DNA of 64,000 bases from JAFGRU01 sp016934985 (GTDB taxonomy: Bacteria > Desulfobacterota > Desulfuromonadia > Desulfuromonadales > JAAYDE01). The translations under genes were made by a program, and so were the position numbers. Below are positions 1 through 8,386 of the stretch, piece after piece. The DNA lies in contig CAXXJQ010000003.1 in NCBI GenBank assembly GCA_963665045.2, positions 186,001 through 250,000 on the forward strand, given 5' to 3'. The notes under the pieces are model-generated. The model did not search any database. It saw only the letters and a program-made list of their open reading frames with translations, and was not told where the DNA came from. Each line of letters begins with the position of its first letter. Within the stretch, counting starts at the first letter, position 1.

Positions 1-2537
1 TTACCGAGGAGTTTGCCTGCCACAACGGCCATTACGGCACCCGCGAGGATGTCGTGTTCCTCATCAACGGCATCCCGGTGCTGGTCATCGAGTGCAAGAA
101 CACCACGAAAGACGAGGCCATTGCCCTGGGAATCGACCAGATTCGCCGTTACCACCGCGAGACACCGGAACTCTTTGTGCCTGAGCAGGTTTTTACCGCC
201 ACCGACGCCATCGGTTTTTCTTACGGGGTGACCTGGAACACGGTGCGCCGGAATATCTTCAACTGGAAGCACGAAGAGGTCGGCAAACTGGAAGCAAAAA
301 TCAAGAGCTTCTGCGCCATTCCGCAGGTTCTTGGCTTCCTCAAGGATTTCATCGTCTTTGCCGAAAAGGACGAGGAGCTGCACAAGTACATCCTGCGCCA
401 GCATCAGACCGGGGCCGTAGAAAAGGTTGTGGAGCGGGCGCTGGAACCGAAGCGTACACGGGGCCTGGTCTGGCACACCCAGGGGAGCGGCAAGACCTTT
501 ACCATGATCAAGACTGCGGAGTTGCTGTTCAAAGCTCCAAAGGCGGATAAGCCGACCATCCTGCTCATGATCGACCGCAATGAGCTGGAAGACCAGATGC
601 TCAAGAACCTGGCGGCGCTGGGCCTGGGCAACCTGGAACACGCCGACCGCATCTCCACCCTGAACAAGCTGTTGCGCGACGATTACCGGGGCATCATCGT
701 TACCATGATCCACAAGTTCCGTGACATGCCAGCGGATATCAACACCCGCTCCAATATTTATGTCCTGATCGACGAGGCCCACCGTACCACCGGCGGCGAT
801 CTCGGCAACTTCCTCATGGCCGGTCTGCCCAACGCCACCTATATCGGTTTCACCGGCACCCCGGTGGACAAAACCGCCTACGGGCGGGGAACCTTCAAAA
901 CCTTTGGTTGCGAGGATGACAAGGGCTACCTGCACAAATATTCCATCGCTGACAGCATCGAGGACGGAACCACCTTGCCCCTCTATTACAACCTTGCCCC
1001 GAATGAGATGCTGGTGCCCCACGAAACCCTGGACAAGGAATTTCTCTCCCTGGCCGAAGCCGAGGGTGTTGCCGATATCGATGAGCTGAACAAGATTCTT
1101 GAGCGGGCGGTGAACCTGAAGAACTTCCTCAAGGGCAAGGAACGTATCCGCCAGGTTGCCCGCTTTGTGGCCGAACACTATCGCGAAAATGTCGAGCCTT
1201 TGGGGTATAAGGCCTTTCTTGTCGGCGTAGACCGCGAGGCTTGCGCTTATTACAAGCACGCCTTGGATGAGTTCCTGCCGCCGGAATATTCCGAGGTTGT
1301 TTATACCGGGAATAACAACGATTCCGCGCTGCTGAAGGAGTTTCACCTCGACCCGAAGAGAGAGCGCCAGATCCGCAAAAGTTTCAACAAACTGAACCAG
1401 CAGCCGAAGATCCTCATTGTCACGGAAAAGCTCCTCACCGGTTTCGATGCGCCGGTCTTGTATGCCATGTATCTGGACAAGCCGATGCGCGATCATACCC
1501 TTCTGCAGGCTATCGCCCGGGTGAACCGCCCCTACGAGAACGAAGAGGCCGAAATGGTCAAGCCTCACGGTTTTGTCCTCGATTTTGTCGGCATCTTCGA
1601 CAAACTGGAAAAGGCCCTGGCCTTTGACAGCGACGAGATCAATGCGGTGGTCAAGGACCTTAAACTTCTCAAGGTGCTTTTTCGGGACAAGATGGAGCAG
1701 AAAGCACCTGAATATCTCGGATTGGTCGAACGCAATTTCGACGACAAGGATGTCGATGCCCTGGTCGAACATTTCCGTGGCCCTGAACGCCGCAAGGAGT
1801 TTTTCAAGGAATACAAGGAAATCGAGATGCTCTATGAAATCATCTCGCCCGATGCTTTTCTCAGACCTTTTATCGATAATTACGGCACCCTGTCGGCGAT
1901 CTATCATGTTGTGCGCAAGCAGTACACCAAACGGGTTTATGCCGACCGGGATTTCCAGCACAAGACCAACATGCTCGTTCAGGAGAGCATCGCCACCTAC
2001 GGCATCGACGACGTTGAAGAGTTTGTCGAGATCAATGCCGACACCATTGAACTGATCAAAAAAAAAGAGGGCAGTGACGGCACCAAGGTCATCAACCTGA
2101 TCAAGAGCATCGAGAAGAAGGCTGAGGAAGCCAGTGACGACCCCTACCTGATTGCCATGGCGGAGCGTGCCAAAGCAGTTCAGGCCAGTTTCGAGGATCG
2201 GCAACTCAGTACGGCCGAAGCCCTGGAAGAGCTTCTGAAGGAGGTCGAGGCGAATGAAAAAAGGAAAAAGGAACAGGCAGAGAAGGGTTTTGACGGCCTG
2301 ACTTATTTTGTTTACCGAACGTTGCTTGACGCCGAAATTAAAAAAGCCGAGGATGTCAGCCGGAGGATCAAGGCGGCATTTATTGAATATCCCAATTGGC
2401 GAAAAAGTGAGAGTTCTCTCCGAGAACTGCGCCAGAAAGTGACCTTTGCCATTTTTGCGGAATCGGACGATCTGGATCGAGTCACGACGTTGGTGGATGA
2501 ACTTTTCACTCTGCTGGAAAAGGTGGGTCGTATTTAG
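1..2537 (+). CDS. hsdR: Type I restriction endonuclease subunit R (HsdR), 5' end cut by window
   Basis: This is the motor and nuclease subunit of a type I restriction-modification system, which translocates and cleaves unmethylated DNA. The reading frame is open from the first bases, so the N-terminus lies outside the window. Counting from the first ATG in frame (nt 54), the nuclease core motif IPVLVIECKN is near residue 7, Walker A GSGKT at about 144, the helicase box DEAH at about 240, TGTP at about 267 and the motif VI-like QAIARVNRP at about 485. A charged helical C-terminal region follows, as is usual for HsdR. All catalytic motifs look intact. The hsdM and hsdS partners are not in the window and are expected upstream. 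A metallopeptidase gene starts 4 bases after the stop, so the two are probably co-transcribed. Confidence 0.95.
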   Translation, partial: TEEFACHNGHYGTREDVVFLINGIPVLVIECKNTTKDEAIALGIDQIRRYHRETPELFVPEQVFTATDAIGFSYGVTWNTVRRNIFNWKHEEVGKLEAKIKSFCAIPQVLGFLKDFIVFAEKDEELHKYILRQHQTGAVEKVVERALEPKRTRGLVWHTQGSGKTFTMIKTAELLFKAPKADKPTILLMIDRNELEDQMLKNLAALGLGNLEHADRISTLNKLLRDDYRGIIVTMIHKFRDMPADINTRSNIYVLIDEAHRTTGGDLGNFLMAGLPNATYIGFTGTPVDKTAYGRGTFKTFGCEDDKGYLHKYSIADSIEDGTTLPLYYNLAPNEMLVPHETLDKEFLSLAEAEGVADIDELNKILERAVNLKNFLKGKERIRQVARFVAEHYRENVEPLGYKAFLVGVDREACAYYKHALDEFLPPEYSEVVYTGNNNDSALLKEFHLDPKRERQIRKSFNKLNQQPKILIVTEKLLTGFDAPVLYAMYLDKPMRDHTLLQAIARVNRPYENEEAEMVKPHGFVLDFVGIFDKLEKALAFDSDEINAVVKDLKLLKVLFRDKMEQKAPEYLGLVERNFDDKDVDALVEHFRGPERRKEFFKEYKEIEMLYEIISPDAFLRPFIDNYGTLSAIYHVVRKQYTKRVYADRDFQHKTNMLVQESIATYGIDDVEEFVEINADTIELIKKKEGSDGTKVINLIKSIEKKAEEASDDPYLIAMAERAKAVQASFEDRQLSTAEALEELLKEVEANEKRKKEQAEKGFDGLTYFVYRTLLDAEIKKAEDVSRRIKAAFIEYPNWRKSESSLRELRQKVTFAIFAESDDLDRVTTLVDELFTLLEKVGRI

Positions 2538-2541
2538 TTTT

Positions 2542-2850
2542 ATGGATGTCCAGTCCCCAAAGAATGAATTCAAGGCCCGGGTACGCTACTGGGCAGACAA
2601 GCTTGAGGTCGAGGTCGCCTGGCTTGGTATCCGACCCATGAGCAACAAGTGGGCCTCCTGGTCAACCAAGGGCCATCTGAATTTCAACGCGGAACTTCTC
2701 GATCTCGAACCCGAGCTTTGGGATTACGTCATCGTCCATGAATTGCTGCACTTTTTCGTGCCCAATCACGGCAGACTATGGAAGAGTCTGATGCGCGCGC
2801 ATTTGGGGGATTATGAAGGTTTGGCGGCACAATTGGCGGAAAAGGTTTGA
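2542..2850 (+). CDS. YgjP-like zinc metallopeptidase (DUF45/SprT-like)
   Basis: This 102-residue protein carries a zinc-protease signature, VIVHELLHFFVPNHGRLW: an HExxH helix followed by a third histidine, as in the YgjP/DUF45 family. The frame extends upstream into hsdR, but the ATG at 2542 is the natural start, just after the hsdR stop. Full YgjP proteins are about twice this length, so this is a minimal catalytic-domain form. Genes of this type are often found directly downstream of hsdR in type I restriction loci. Their substrate is not known, so a role in restriction (for example turnover of HsdR) is only a guess from position. Confidence 0.8.
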   Translation: MDVQSPKNEFKARVRYWADKLEVEVAWLGIRPMSNKWASWSTKGHLNFNAELLDLEPELWDYVIVHELLHFFVPNHGRLWKSLMRAHLGDYEGLAAQLAEKV

Positions 2851-2905
2851 GCGAAAAATCAGAAATTCAGTTCGTGCAAAAAGTGACAGGCAAAAGGAAA
2901 ATTGA

Positions 2906-3376
2906 ATGAAAAAATATAATCTCAAGGTTTCAATAATGGGGTTTCCCAAGCTGTATCGCGAATTTGAGGTAACGGAAAACTGCACCTTTGATGATTTGCA
3001 TGAAGCGATTTTTGAAGCCTTCGATCGCTATGACGAACACCTCTACTCATTTTTCATCACCCGGAAAGATACCAAGAATACTCGAAGTATTTACAGCTCC
3101 CCGGAAATAACCCACCCCATGAACCTCGAAGATATGGGCTATGGGAAAAAGAAACTGTCGACGTCCCGGACCCTGATCGGTGATGCCGGCTTGCAGGGAA
3201 AAGATGTTTTCCACTACCTGTTTGATTTTGGGGATGACTGGTGGCACAGGGTTCTGGTCGTAAAAGTCGATGAAGTGAAGGACAAGAAAAAAATTATCAA
3301 ATTGGTCAAATCGGTTGGGGAATCTCCCCCGCAATACCCAGACTACGATGATGAATATGATGAGGAGTACGAGTAG
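2906..3376 (+). CDS. Plasmid pRiA4b ORF-3-like family protein
   Basis: This 156-residue protein has the hallmarks of the pRiA4b ORF-3 family: an N-terminal beta-rich segment with YREFEVTENCTFDDLHEAI, a central part with HLYSFFI, and the family core YLFDFGDDWWHRVLVV near residues 104-119, followed by an acidic tail ending DDEYDEEYE. The family is common on mobile elements and in defence islands, and its biochemical role is unknown. It follows the metallopeptidase by 55 bases on the same strand and may belong to the same accessory block. The start has only a weak ribosome binding site (AAAAGGAAAATTGA). Confidence 0.75.
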   Translation: MKKYNLKVSIMGFPKLYREFEVTENCTFDDLHEAIFEAFDRYDEHLYSFFITRKDTKNTRSIYSSPEITHPMNLEDMGYGKKKLSTSRTLIGDAGLQGKDVFHYLFDFGDDWWHRVLVVKVDEVKDKKKIIKLVKSVGESPPQYPDYDDEYDEEYE

Positions 3377-3455
3377 GCCTTACCCAGATGTTAAAAAGCT
3401 TTAGGTTGGAAGGTTTTGTTTCTGCGCAAAAGGGGCGGGCAGGTTCATCTGACTT

Positions 3456-3782
3456 TCAAGCCTGCAGCAGCCGTCTCTGCAGCAATGTCTGCATGTCCCG
3501 ACGACCATCGGCAATGACAAGAACGTAGACCTTTTCGACCATGACCCGGTAAATGATGCGATAGGGCTTGAAAAAAATTTCTCGATACGCCCGGAGGCCT
3601 ATGGCCAGCAATTCCTTTGGGCGGGGTCCCCTGAAGAGGTTTTCGGCCAAGCGGCTGAAAGCCTGTTCAATCTGTTCGAGGACATAATCTGCTTTTTCCG
3701 GTCCATCATGCCGTTCGATGTAATTGTAGAGTTCTTCCAGGTCGCCGGCTGCGTCGTCGGTCAGGAATACCGGGAATGCCAT
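3456..3782 (-). CDS. RelE/ParE-family toxin
   Basis: This 108-residue protein matches the ParE/RelE toxin fold. An N-terminal helical hairpin (DDAAGDLEELYNYIERHD) is followed by a beta-sheet core with the family segment YREIFFKPYRIIYRV and a C-terminal strand (VYVLVIADGRRDMQTLL). The arginine-rich end DGRRDMQTLLQRR is typical of ParE-like proteins. Its start codon overlaps the stop of the antitoxin gene by one base (ATGA), so translation is coupled and the antitoxin is made first. ParE toxins poison gyrase and RelE toxins cut mRNA; the sequence alone does not settle which, though ParE is the closer match. Confidence 0.85.
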   Translation of the reverse strand: MAFPVFLTDDAAGDLEELYNYIERHDGPEKADYVLEQIEQAFSRLAENLFRGPRPKELLAIGLRAYREIFFKPYRIIYRVMVEKVYVLVIADGRRDMQTLLQRRLLQA

Positions 3783-4057
3783 CAGTCGGCTTTCCGCTTT
3801 ACGCGAAGTCCGTTGATGACATCAGCGGTGGACTGGACTTTGCCCTCCTCGATTTGCCGGGTGCCCAGGGCCAGAATTTTGAGCAAGGCCATGGTCTCCT
3901 GGGGCTGTTCGTAACTTTCGATGCCCTGTATGACGGCTTTGGCTTCCCCGTTCTGCGTGATTACCAAGGGGTCGCATTGTTTTTCCAGGTTACGCACGAT
4001 TTCAGCGGCATGTGCCTTGAGGTAGCTGATGGGTTTGATCTGGCGAGAGAATTTCAT
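3782..4057 (-). CDS. Phd/YefM-family antitoxin
   Basis: This 91-residue protein has the Phd/YefM DNA-binding N-terminus (ISYLKAHAAEIVRNLEKQ, then PLVITQNGEAKAVIQGIESYE), which forms the dimeric fold that binds the operator. Its C-terminal half would be the tail that neutralises the toxin. A strong Shine-Dalgarno (AGGGGG) precedes the ATG. A perfect 14-bp palindrome lies about 20 bases upstream and is the probable autoregulatory operator. It is the first gene of a two-gene toxin-antitoxin operon. Confidence 0.87.
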   Translation of the reverse strand: MKFSRQIKPISYLKAHAAEIVRNLEKQCDPLVITQNGEAKAVIQGIESYEQPQETMALLKILALGTRQIEEGKVQSTADVINGLRVKRKAD

Positions 4058-4077
4058 AGGCCCCCTTTTTTTGATAT

Positions 4078-4091
4078 GACTAAATTTAGTC
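4078..4091. promoter_or_regulatory. Palindromic operator of the toxin-antitoxin operon
   Basis: GACTAAATTTAGTC is a perfect 14-bp inverted repeat, 20 bases upstream of the antitoxin start. Phd/YefM antitoxins repress their own operons by binding palindromes of this kind. The sequence shows the palindrome; the binding is inferred. Confidence 0.6.
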
Positions 4092-4206
4092 CTTAAACAG
4101 GTCGTTTGCCAAGACGTAAGGCGCCGTCGGGAGGCGCAACCCCGGCCACTCTAAACGGGGAAATACATGAGCAATTTGTATTTGAAGGGAAAACCGTGCA
4201 AAACAA

Positions 4207-4239
4207 AAATCCCCCGCTATTGATATAGCGGGGGATTTT
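4207..4239. terminator. Rho-independent terminator (bidirectional)
   Basis: The stem AATCCCCCGCTAT / ATAGCGGGGGATT closes a TGAT loop and has A-runs on the left and T-rich sequence on the right. It lies downstream of the minus-strand ABC operon, whose last gene ends at 4300, and upstream of the toxin-antitoxin promoter, insulating the two. Confidence 0.85.
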
Positions 4240-4299
4240 AAATGGCACAGCAATGAAAATATGAAAATCTGCGACAAGCTGTTTGCTTCAGCCGGGTTG

Positions 4300-5040
4300 T
4301 CACAAGATCTGATCGAGAAATTTCTGCAGGCGGGGGTGCTCGGGGTTCTCGAAGAAGTGTTTGGGCGTGCCCACCTCGATGATTTTCCCCTCGTCCATGA
4401 AAACGATGCGGTCAGCCACCTCACGGGCAAAGGTCATTTCATGGGTAACGACGACCATGGTCATACCTTCCTTGGCAAGATTAACCATAACAGCCAGTAC
4501 CTCGCCGATCATCTCCGGATCGAGGGCCGAGGTCGGCTCGTCGAAAAGCATGATTTTCGGGTTCATGGCCAGAGCCCGGGCGATGGCCACGCGCTGCTTC
4601 TGGCCGCCGCTAAGCTGGGCCGGGTAGCTGTCGACCTTTTCCGCGATGCCGACTTTTTCCAACAGTTTGAGAGCTGTTTTTTCGGCTTCTTTTTTGGGAA
4701 TTTTTTTAAGCTTGATTGGCGCCAGGGTCAGGTTGTGGAGGACATTCTTGTGGTGGAAAAGATTGAAACTCTGGAACACCATGCCGAGTTCCATGCGGAT
4801 TTTGTTGATATCATTCTTCTCATCACTGATATCTTCTCCATCCACGATGATATGTCCCTGGTTGATCTTTTCGAGCTGGTTGATGGAGCGCAGCAGGGTA
4901 CTTTTGCCCGAGCCGCTGGGGCCGATTACAACGACCTTTTCGCCCTGTTCGATATCGAGGGAGACATCGTCGAGAGCCTTGAGGGTTCCGAAAAATTTGG
5001 AGACGTTTCTGATCTGGATAATCGGCTCAGCGTTGCCCAT
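4300..5040 (-). CDS. Polar amino acid ABC transporter ATP-binding protein (GlnQ family)
   Basis: This 246-residue ATPase energises an amino acid importer at the inner membrane. The motifs are complete: Walker A GPSGSGKST at residues 40-48, Q-loop MVFQSFNLFHHKN near 88, signature LSGGQKQR at 143-150, Walker B IMLFDEP near 163 followed by the D-loop SALDPE, and H-loop VVVTHEM. The length is normal for GlnQ/HisP. It is the last gene of a substrate-binding protein, permease, ATPase operon, and its start overlaps the end of the permease gene by 14 bases. The substrate cannot be read from this subunit. Confidence 0.95.
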   Translation of the reverse strand: MGNAEPIIQIRNVSKFFGTLKALDDVSLDIEQGEKVVVIGPSGSGKSTLLRSINQLEKINQGHIIVDGEDISDEKNDINKIRMELGMVFQSFNLFHHKNVLHNLTLAPIKLKKIPKKEAEKTALKLLEKVGIAEKVDSYPAQLSGGQKQRVAIARALAMNPKIMLFDEPTSALDPEMIGEVLAVMVNLAKEGMTMVVVTHEMTFAREVADRIVFMDEGKIIEVGTPKHFFENPEHPRLQKFLDQIL

Positions 5041-5824
5041 AACTTCCCATCCTTTCTTCCATCATGCCGACAAGTTTGGAAAGAATCAGGGTAATGATCA
5101 GGTAAACGATGGCGATCATGGTATAGGTCTCGAAGTACATGAAACTTTCCGAGGCGAACTCTCTTCCCCGCCGCAGCAGGTCGGATACTGCTAGAATTGA
5201 AACCAGAGAGGTGTCCTTGAGCAGGGCGATGAATTCATTGCCCACCGGCGGCAGAATGGTTCTCAGGGCCTGGGGCAGGATGACGTAAAACATGGTCTGA
5301 CGGCTGTTGAATCCGAGGGACATGGAGGCTTCGCTTTGACCGGGGTCGATTGCTTCGATGCCGGCCCGGAAAACCTCTCCCATATAGGCTCCGTAGCAGA
5401 AGCTCATGGCAAGTATGGCCGCCAGTATGTCGGGGACCAGGACGAACTGTCCCAGGGCGTAGTAGAGGTAGAACAACTGAACGAGCAGGGGGATTCCCCT
5501 GACCACTTCCACATAGGTGGAGGCCACCAGATTGATGTATTTGTTGCTGGATATGCGGCCGAGTCCCGTGATCAATCCGATAACGAGAGCCAGGGAGATG
5601 GAGGCAAAGGTTACCTCGAAGGTTACCAGCACGCCATCCGGAATGAATTTTACAATGCGGAGGTAAGGTTCCTGGTGAAAGATGATGAGGTAGAGGAAAG
5701 CCGCCACAGCGCCGATAAAAGAAAGACGCCAAGCGGAGACCAGACCCTTGTCATCTTTGGTCGGGATCGCCGCGCCGTCGCCGATATCGATATCAACTTT
5801 TTTTTGGGATACGTTTTTCGCCAT
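5027..5824 (-). CDS. Polar amino acid ABC transporter permease (HisM/GlnP family)
   Basis: This is the inner-membrane channel subunit of the amino acid importer. It has about five membrane segments after a cytoplasmic N-terminus and the family coupling helix near EAIDPGQSEASMSLGFN (the EAA loop that docks on the ATPase). The frame is open up to an ATG at 5863, but that codon lies in the loop of a strong terminator hairpin. The ATG at 5824 (protein starting MAKNVSQKK), with a weak GGCGG just upstream, is therefore preferred and gives 265 residues. One permease gene suggests a homodimer, or a partner encoded elsewhere. Confidence 0.92.
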   Translation of the reverse strand: MAKNVSQKKVDIDIGDGAAIPTKDDKGLVSAWRLSFIGAVAAFLYLIIFHQEPYLRIVKFIPDGVLVTFEVTFASISLALVIGLITGLGRISSNKYINLVASTYVEVVRGIPLLVQLFYLYYALGQFVLVPDILAAILAMSFCYGAYMGEVFRAGIEAIDPGQSEASMSLGFNSRQTMFYVILPQALRTILPPVGNEFIALLKDTSLVSILAVSDLLRRGREFASESFMYFETYTMIAIVYLIITLILSKLVGMMEERMGSYGQR

Positions 5825-5837
5825 AAAGCCGCCATGT

Positions 5838-5874
5838 AAAAAAAGGCCCGGATGTTTCTTCATTCCGGGCCTTT
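5838..5874 (-). terminator. Attenuating terminator between binding-protein and permease genes
   Basis: On the minus strand an 11-bp stem (AAAGGCCCGGA / TCCGGGCCTTT) is followed by a run of T's. It sits directly after the substrate-binding protein gene and before the permease start. Such leaky terminators let the periplasmic binding protein be made in excess over the membrane subunits. Confidence 0.85.
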
Positions 5875-5892
5875 CTATAATTTAATTAGAAT

Positions 5893-6654
5893 TTATTGGC
5901 CGATCCACTTTTTCTGGAATTCTTTGTCCAGGCCTTTGGCTTTAACCGCCTGGATTCCTTTGTTGATCAGGTCAAGGACTTCCTGGTTCCCTTTTTTGAC
6001 AGCTATTCCGTAATATTCGGCTTCGCCCCCTTCGATAACGGCGGAAATTTTGAGCGCGGATTTGTATTTGTCGTTCTGCAGGGCGTAATTGGCGGCAACC
6101 GGGTCGTCGCAGACAACAGCCGCAATGCGGCCGTTATAAAGGTCTTCGATGGCCAGGCCGACTTCATCGTAGGTTTTGGAAATGACGCCATCAACCGCTT
6201 TCACGGCAAAAGTACCGGTGGTGCTGATCTGAGAGCCGACCTTTTTGCCAACCAGTTCTTTGAGGTCTTTAACGGTGGAGTCCTTCTCCACGATCAGGGC
6301 CTGGCGAACCTGGAAATAAGGTTCGCTGAAATCCATGACTTTCTTGCGTTCTTCAGTAATGGAGACCGAGGAAGAGATGGCGTCGTATTTGGTAACATCG
6401 AGCCCGGCGAAGATGCCGTCCCAGGCTACGGCCATGAACTTTGGTGTAAATCCGGCTTCTTTGCCGGCGGCGGTCATATAGTCGATGGAGAAGCCGACAA
6501 TGTTTTTATTGGCATCGACAAATTCCATGGGCGGCCAGGTGGCGTCTGTGGCAAAAGTGATAACCACTTCCTTGGCTTCCGCCTGTAACGGGCAAATAGT
6601 GAAGCTGAAAGCAAGAGTTGCAGCAAGGACAATTAAAGCGATTTTTTTGAACAT
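5893..6654 (-). CDS. Amino acid ABC transporter substrate-binding protein (SBP family 3)
   Basis: This 253-residue periplasmic binding protein has a signal peptide of about 27 residues (MFKKIALIVLAATLAFSF..., probably cleaved after AEA). The mature protein shows family 3 motifs: TFATDATWPPMEF at the start, VGFSIDYM, then KYDAISSSVSITEERKKVMDFSEPY and LVGKKVGSQISTTG. A strong GGAGG lies 7 bases before the ATG. It is the first gene of the ABC operon. The motif set resembles binding proteins for basic or polar amino acids, but the ligand cannot be assigned with confidence. Confidence 0.94.
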   Translation of the reverse strand: MFKKIALIVLAATLAFSFTICPLQAEAKEVVITFATDATWPPMEFVDANKNIVGFSIDYMTAAGKEAGFTPKFMAVAWDGIFAGLDVTKYDAISSSVSITEERKKVMDFSEPYFQVRQALIVEKDSTVKDLKELVGKKVGSQISTTGTFAVKAVDGVISKTYDEVGLAIEDLYNGRIAAVVCDDPVAANYALQNDKYKSALKISAVIEGGEAEYYGIAVKKGNQEVLDLINKGIQAVKAKGLDKEFQKKWIGQ

Positions 6655-6767
6655 TTTATCCTCCTTGTAAACTTTAAAGAATTATTTCTTTTCGCAAATG
6701 GAACTTAACATTTTTAAAAGTAAATTTGCAACGGAGAAAACCATTATTTTGATACTCTTCCCCTCAT

Positions 6768-7667
6768 TCAGGGTGACTCGACTGGTACCCGGCCCGCAAG
6801 TCCCCAGAACTGGGCGATAAGCATACCGGACAGGATCAATCCCGCCCCCAGTATCCCTTTTGAAGTCATGATTTCCCCGAGCAGAATCCAGCCCGCCAAT
6901 GCGGCAAAGACGGTTTCCAGCTGCATGATGAGGGCGGCATGGGCGGGCGGCGAATGCTTTTGGGCAATGACCTGCAGGGTAAATGCGATCCCGGTTGTCA
7001 CCACGCCGCTGAAAAGAAGAGGGTAAGCAGCTGCCAGGATATCATCGATACGCATGGTTTCCAGGGTCAGAGCGGCGGCAAAGCTCAACAGGGCGCAGAC
7101 CGCGGTCTGACCAAAGGCCAGGAGATAGGACTTCATGCGGGGCGACAGCCAACCGATGACGAGGACATGCCCGGCCCAGGCAAAGGCCCCGGCCAGAACC
7201 CAGCCGTCGCCGGCAGCGAAACTCAGCGTGTCGGAAACACTCATCAGATAGGTGCCCGCCAAGCCAAGGGGGGCGCCGATCCAGACCCCGGTTCTGGTCC
7301 GCATGCCGAAGGCTGAACCTATTATCGGTACCAGAATCACATAAAGCCCGGTAATGAAACCGGCGTTTCCGGCGGTGGTGGAAACCAGTCCGATCTGCTG
7401 GAGATTGATGCCGGCAAAAAGCATGGTGCCGGCCAGCAACGATCCCATGAGGGAAAATTTGATAGTCCCCTCCGATATCTCGGCGGGGTTTCGCAGAGCT
7501 TTCCAGGCGAAAGGCGCGAGGAAGAGAGCGCCGAGAAGAAAGCGGACAAAGTTAAAGGTAAAAGGGCCGACATGGTCCATTCCCATACGTTGGGCGACAA
7601 AGGTTGATCCCCAGATGAAGGCGACGAGCAAAAGCAGGGCATTTGCCCTGAGAATGGTTGAATTCAT
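6768..7667 (-). CDS. DMT-family transporter (EamA domains)
   Basis: This 299-residue integral membrane protein has about ten hydrophobic segments arranged as two EamA repeats. The first begins LLLVAFIWGSTFVAQR, a typical DMT start, and the second contains the LLLGEIMTSKGILGAGLILSG signature near the C-terminus. DMT transporters usually export amino acids or other small metabolites. The gene stands alone between the ABC operon and a small membrane protein gene, and its substrate cannot be inferred. Confidence 0.9.
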   Translation of the reverse strand: MNSTILRANALLLLVAFIWGSTFVAQRMGMDHVGPFTFNFVRFLLGALFLAPFAWKALRNPAEISEGTIKFSLMGSLLAGTMLFAGINLQQIGLVSTTAGNAGFITGLYVILVPIIGSAFGMRTRTGVWIGAPLGLAGTYLMSVSDTLSFAAGDGWVLAGAFAWAGHVLVIGWLSPRMKSYLLAFGQTAVCALLSFAAALTLETMRIDDILAAAYPLLFSGVVTTGIAFTLQVIAQKHSPPAHAALIMQLETVFAALAGWILLGEIMTSKGILGAGLILSGMLIAQFWGLAGRVPVESP

Positions 7668-7809
7668 GGCTTTTTAAGTTTTCCGGCAAGTCGAAAAATT
7701 TGACAAGGGCTGAGAAACATGCCTTTATACTGCAAGGTAAAAAAAAGATCAAGAAACGGAGATAGGGCAATCAGTTTTTCGGCTCGTTTGGCATCAGGGA
7801 AGGGCGGTA

Positions 7810-8061
7810 ATGGAACCGAGAACCAAATTTATTGTCTATAAGATAGCGGGCTATGCATTCATGGCCTGGGCTCTATACTTTTTCGTCAAGGCTTTTTTCC
7901 TCTACCGGGAGGTCGCGGATCTGGCCGTTACCAACATCGAATTCAAGATGGGCATGACCCAGGCGGTTCTCAAGGGCGCGGCCGGGATGGGGGTCGGGCT
8001 GGTCGGGTTCCTTTTCAACTATTCGGCGGGGTTGCACAAAAAGGATATCGATTTTTTGTAA
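7810..8061 (+). CDS. Small membrane protein of unknown function
   Basis: I do not recognise this 83-residue protein. It has two hydrophobic segments, about residues 10-30 (YKIAGYAFMAWALYFFVKAF) and 53-70 (VLKGAAGMGVGLVGFLFNYS), joined by a short polar loop, with charged ends. That predicts a two-span inner-membrane protein. It is flanked by the divergent DMT transporter and the convergent DUF167 gene, so it is probably transcribed alone. An AGGG lies 5 bases before the start. Confidence 0.6.
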   Translation: MEPRTKFIVYKIAGYAFMAWALYFFVKAFFLYREVADLAVTNIEFKMGMTQAVLKGAAGMGVGLVGFLFNYSAGLHKKDIDFL

Positions 8062-8083
8062 ACCGGCTGCAAGGGGAAAGACG

Positions 8084-8386
8084 TTACTTGGATGTGCGGT
8101 TGAGCAGAAAATCGCGGACGGCTTTGGGCTGATCGGTTTTTATGCAGAGTCGTTTGTGGCGTGATTTTTCACCGCTGACGATGGTGATATCGCGCTTGGG
8201 AAGGCGCAACTGCTTGGCGAAAAATTGCCGGCACAGTTCGTTGGCCGCTCCTTCAACCGGAGGGGAGGTCAGTCTTACCTTCAGCTCACCTTCCTGCGGG
8301 CCGACTATTTCGTTTTTGCTGGCTCGTGGTTGGACCAGAATCTGGAGCAGAACCCCGTCCGGCCGGATGGTGAGAAAATCAGACAT
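8084..8386 (-). CDS. DUF167 (YggU) family protein
   Basis: This 100-residue protein matches the YggU/DUF167 family: LLQILVQPRASKNEIVG at the start, LKVRLTSPPVEGAANEL in the middle and DITIVSGEKSRHKRLCI near the end. Its function is unknown. It is the last gene of a yggT-divIVA-DUF167 operon, and its start overlaps the divIVA end by 8 bases. The same grouping occurs next to division genes in many bacteria. Confidence 0.9.
   Translation of the reverse strand: MSDFLTIRPDGVLLQILVQPRASKNEIVGPQEGELKVRLTSPPVEGAANELCRQFFAKQLRLPKRDITIVSGEKSRHKRLCIKTDQPKAVRDFLLNRTSK

Noticed and set aside
6660..6767. Possible sigma-54 promoter upstream of the amino acid binding protein gene (TGG...TTGCA)
   Set aside because: The distance between GG and GC is eleven bases, not ten, which is normally fatal for a -24/-12 promoter.
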